From Paragordius varius (lineage: Eukaryota; Nematomorpha): DNA of 64,000 nt. Both the position numbers and the translations under genes were made by a program. The DNA lies in assembly GCA_964247055.1 (NCBI GenBank), contig OZ176050.1, positions 124,001 to 188,000 of the forward strand. The letters are read 5' to 3'. The notes under the pieces are model-generated. The model searched no databases. It worked only from the letters and a program-made list of their open reading frames with translations, and was not told where the DNA came from. This document shows, piece after piece, positions 62,924 to 64,000 of the stretch (its first letter is position 1; each line of letters begins with the position of its first letter).

Positions 62924-64000
62924 AGGTAGGCCTATGATAGTTCCATCATCACCCTAAATATTGTCGAGATCGGACTATAAATGTAATTTTTATGAATTTT
63001 TTAAATATTGAAAAAATTTATTTTATACGATATTAAAAATAAAAATGGCTACCTAAAATCTAAATTTGATCAGGTGATGTCACCATAATTTTTTTTGGGT
63101 AGCCCTATGGTAATTCCATCATCACCCGAAATATTTCCGAGATCGGAGTATAAATGTAATTTCTATGAATTTTTTAAATATTTAAAAAATTTATTTTATA
63201 CGATTTTAAAAATAAAAATGGCTACCTAAAATCCAAATTTGATCAGGTGATGTCACTATAATTTTTTTGGGTAGCCCTATGGTAGTTCCATCATCACCCC
63301 AAATATTTTGGGGATCGGACTATAAATGTAATTTTTAGGAATTTTTTAAATATTTAAAAAATTTATTTTATACGATTTTAAAAATAAAAATGGCTACCTA
63401 AAATCCAAATTTGATCAGGTGATGTCACTATAATTTTTTTGGGTAGCCCTATGGTAGTTCCATCATCACCCCAAATATTTTCGAGATCGGAGTATAAATG
63501 TAATTTTTAGGAATTTTTTATATATTTAAAAAATTTATTTTATACGATTTTAAAAATAAAAATGGCTACCTAAAATCCAAATTTGATCAGGTGATGTCAC
63601 TATAATTTTTTTGGGTAGCCCTATGGTAGTTCCATCATCACCCCAAATATTTTCGAGATCGGAGTATAAATGTAATTTTTATGAATTTTTTAAATATTTA
63701 AAAAATTTATTTTATACGATTTTAAAAATAAAAATGGCTACCTAAAATCCAAATTTGATCAGCTGATGTTACCATAATTTTTTTTGGGTAGCCCTATGGT
63801 AGTTCCATCATCACCCCAAATATTTTCGAGATCGGAGTATAAATGTAATTTTTATGAATTTTTTAAATATTTAAAAAATTTATTTTATACGATTGTAAAA
63901 ATAAAAATGGCTACCTAAAATCCAAATTTGATCAGGTTATGTCGCCATAATTTTTTTTCTGAGCCCTATGGTAGTTCCATCATCACCCCAAATATTGTCG
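62924..64000 (+). repeat. Right-edge block matching 49,986 and 54,992
   Basis: From AGGTAGGCC (62,924) to CTGAGCCC (63,959) the spacing is 1,035 bp, the same as 49,986-51,021 and 54,992-56,027, with the same order of monomers: CACCCGAAAT/TTTCTATG, three CACTATAA types, CAGCTG/GTTACC, CTGAGCCC. A private change is TTTTTATATATTTAAAA near 63,517. The array runs off the end of the window inside a monomer, so its right boundary is not seen. Confidence 0.87.

Larger units (their letters stand above)
1..64000 (+). repeat. Satellite DNA array, 173-bp monomer, about 370 head-to-tail copies
   Basis: The block beginning ATGGCTACC recurs at 188, 361, 534, 707, 879 and so on to the end of the window, nearly always 170-173 bp apart. 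Every copy reads in the same direction and no non-satellite sequence interrupts it. Most length changes are small indels: the T-run after CATAA is 8 T (173-bp monomer), 7 T, or 5 T (170 bp), and three bases are sometimes lost from the A/T palindrome. Only a few monomers are grossly shortened. Stops are dense in all frames and 173 is not a multiple of 3, so the reading frame shifts each unit. I infer centromeric or pericentromeric heterochromatin of a eukaryote from the size and purity of the array; the sequence alone does not prove centromere function. I do not recognise the family. Confidence 0.98.

Noticed and set aside
1-64000. CRISPR-like regular repeats
   Set aside because: The repeated units abut with no unique spacers, the period is 173 bp, and no cas genes are present.
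1-64000. Mitochondrial or plastid AT-rich control region
   Set aside because: Sixty-four kilobases of ordered HORs with no organelle gene or tRNA is far more consistent with nuclear satellite.
1-64000. Terminal repeats of a retroelement or DNA transposon
   Set aside because: All long direct repeats are made of whole or partial satellite monomers. I see no internal coding region, primer-binding site or target-site duplication.

Overview
The whole 64 kb window is one uninterrupted, head-to-tail satellite DNA array. The basic monomer is 173 bp, about 73% A+T, always in the same orientation, with roughly 370 copies end to end. I found no convincing protein gene, RNA gene, transposon, CRISPR array or unique flanking sequence on either strand. 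This is eukaryotic heterochromatin of the kind found at or beside centromeres, or in another large satellite block. The monomer length is near the nucleosomal range. I do not recognise the monomer, so I cannot name the species; an AT-rich animal genome such as an insect would fit, but this is a guess.

Monomer design (position 1 = A of ATGGCTACC). The unit has two parts: a mixed-composition part (about positions 1-110, near 38% G+C) and an almost pure A/T part (about 111-173, near 6% G+C). It carries several dyads: GGCTACC (3-9) facing GGTAGCC (54-60); inside that pair GGTGA-TG-TCACC (29-40); CCCCAAA-TAT-TTTGGGG (81-97); and a perfect 24-bp A/T palindrome (124-147). The G/C-bearing dyads are intact only in some monomer variants, while the A/T palindrome is kept in most.

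Layout. 1-4.6 kb: heterogeneous monomers plus a 1,469-bp tandem duplication that carries an identical 79-bp internal deletion in both copies. 4.6-12.3 kb: an older 12-monomer higher-order repeat (HOR) with register breaks (a 49-bp monomer stub near 7.79 kb, a 24-bp deletion near 9.81 kb) and a 1,380-bp duplication. 12.3-23.7 kb: local dimer and multimer duplications (offsets 346, 2,410, 1,382, 3,455 bp). 23.7-34.2 kb: a 2,771-bp offset duplication, a 345-bp dimer run of four, and a 3,109-bp tandem duplication in which each copy gained a different trimer. 34.2-44.5 kb: trimer and hexamer reiterations and a 5,691-bp offset duplication. 44.5-64 kb: the most homogenised part, with nested duplications at offsets 11,730, 5,006, 3,796, 1,896, 1,210 and 1,552 bp, built around an 11-monomer HOR of 1,896 bp and two 9-monomer derivatives that each lost a different monomer pair.

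Marker variants turn over from left to right: several left-side variants vanish by 11-23 kb, and new ones (AGGAATT, CAGCTG) appear only after about 30 and 36 kb. This is the pattern expected from repeated unequal exchange or segmental duplication. All offsets were worked out by hand from diagnostic variants; breakpoints are uncertain to about one monomer unless stated otherwise.
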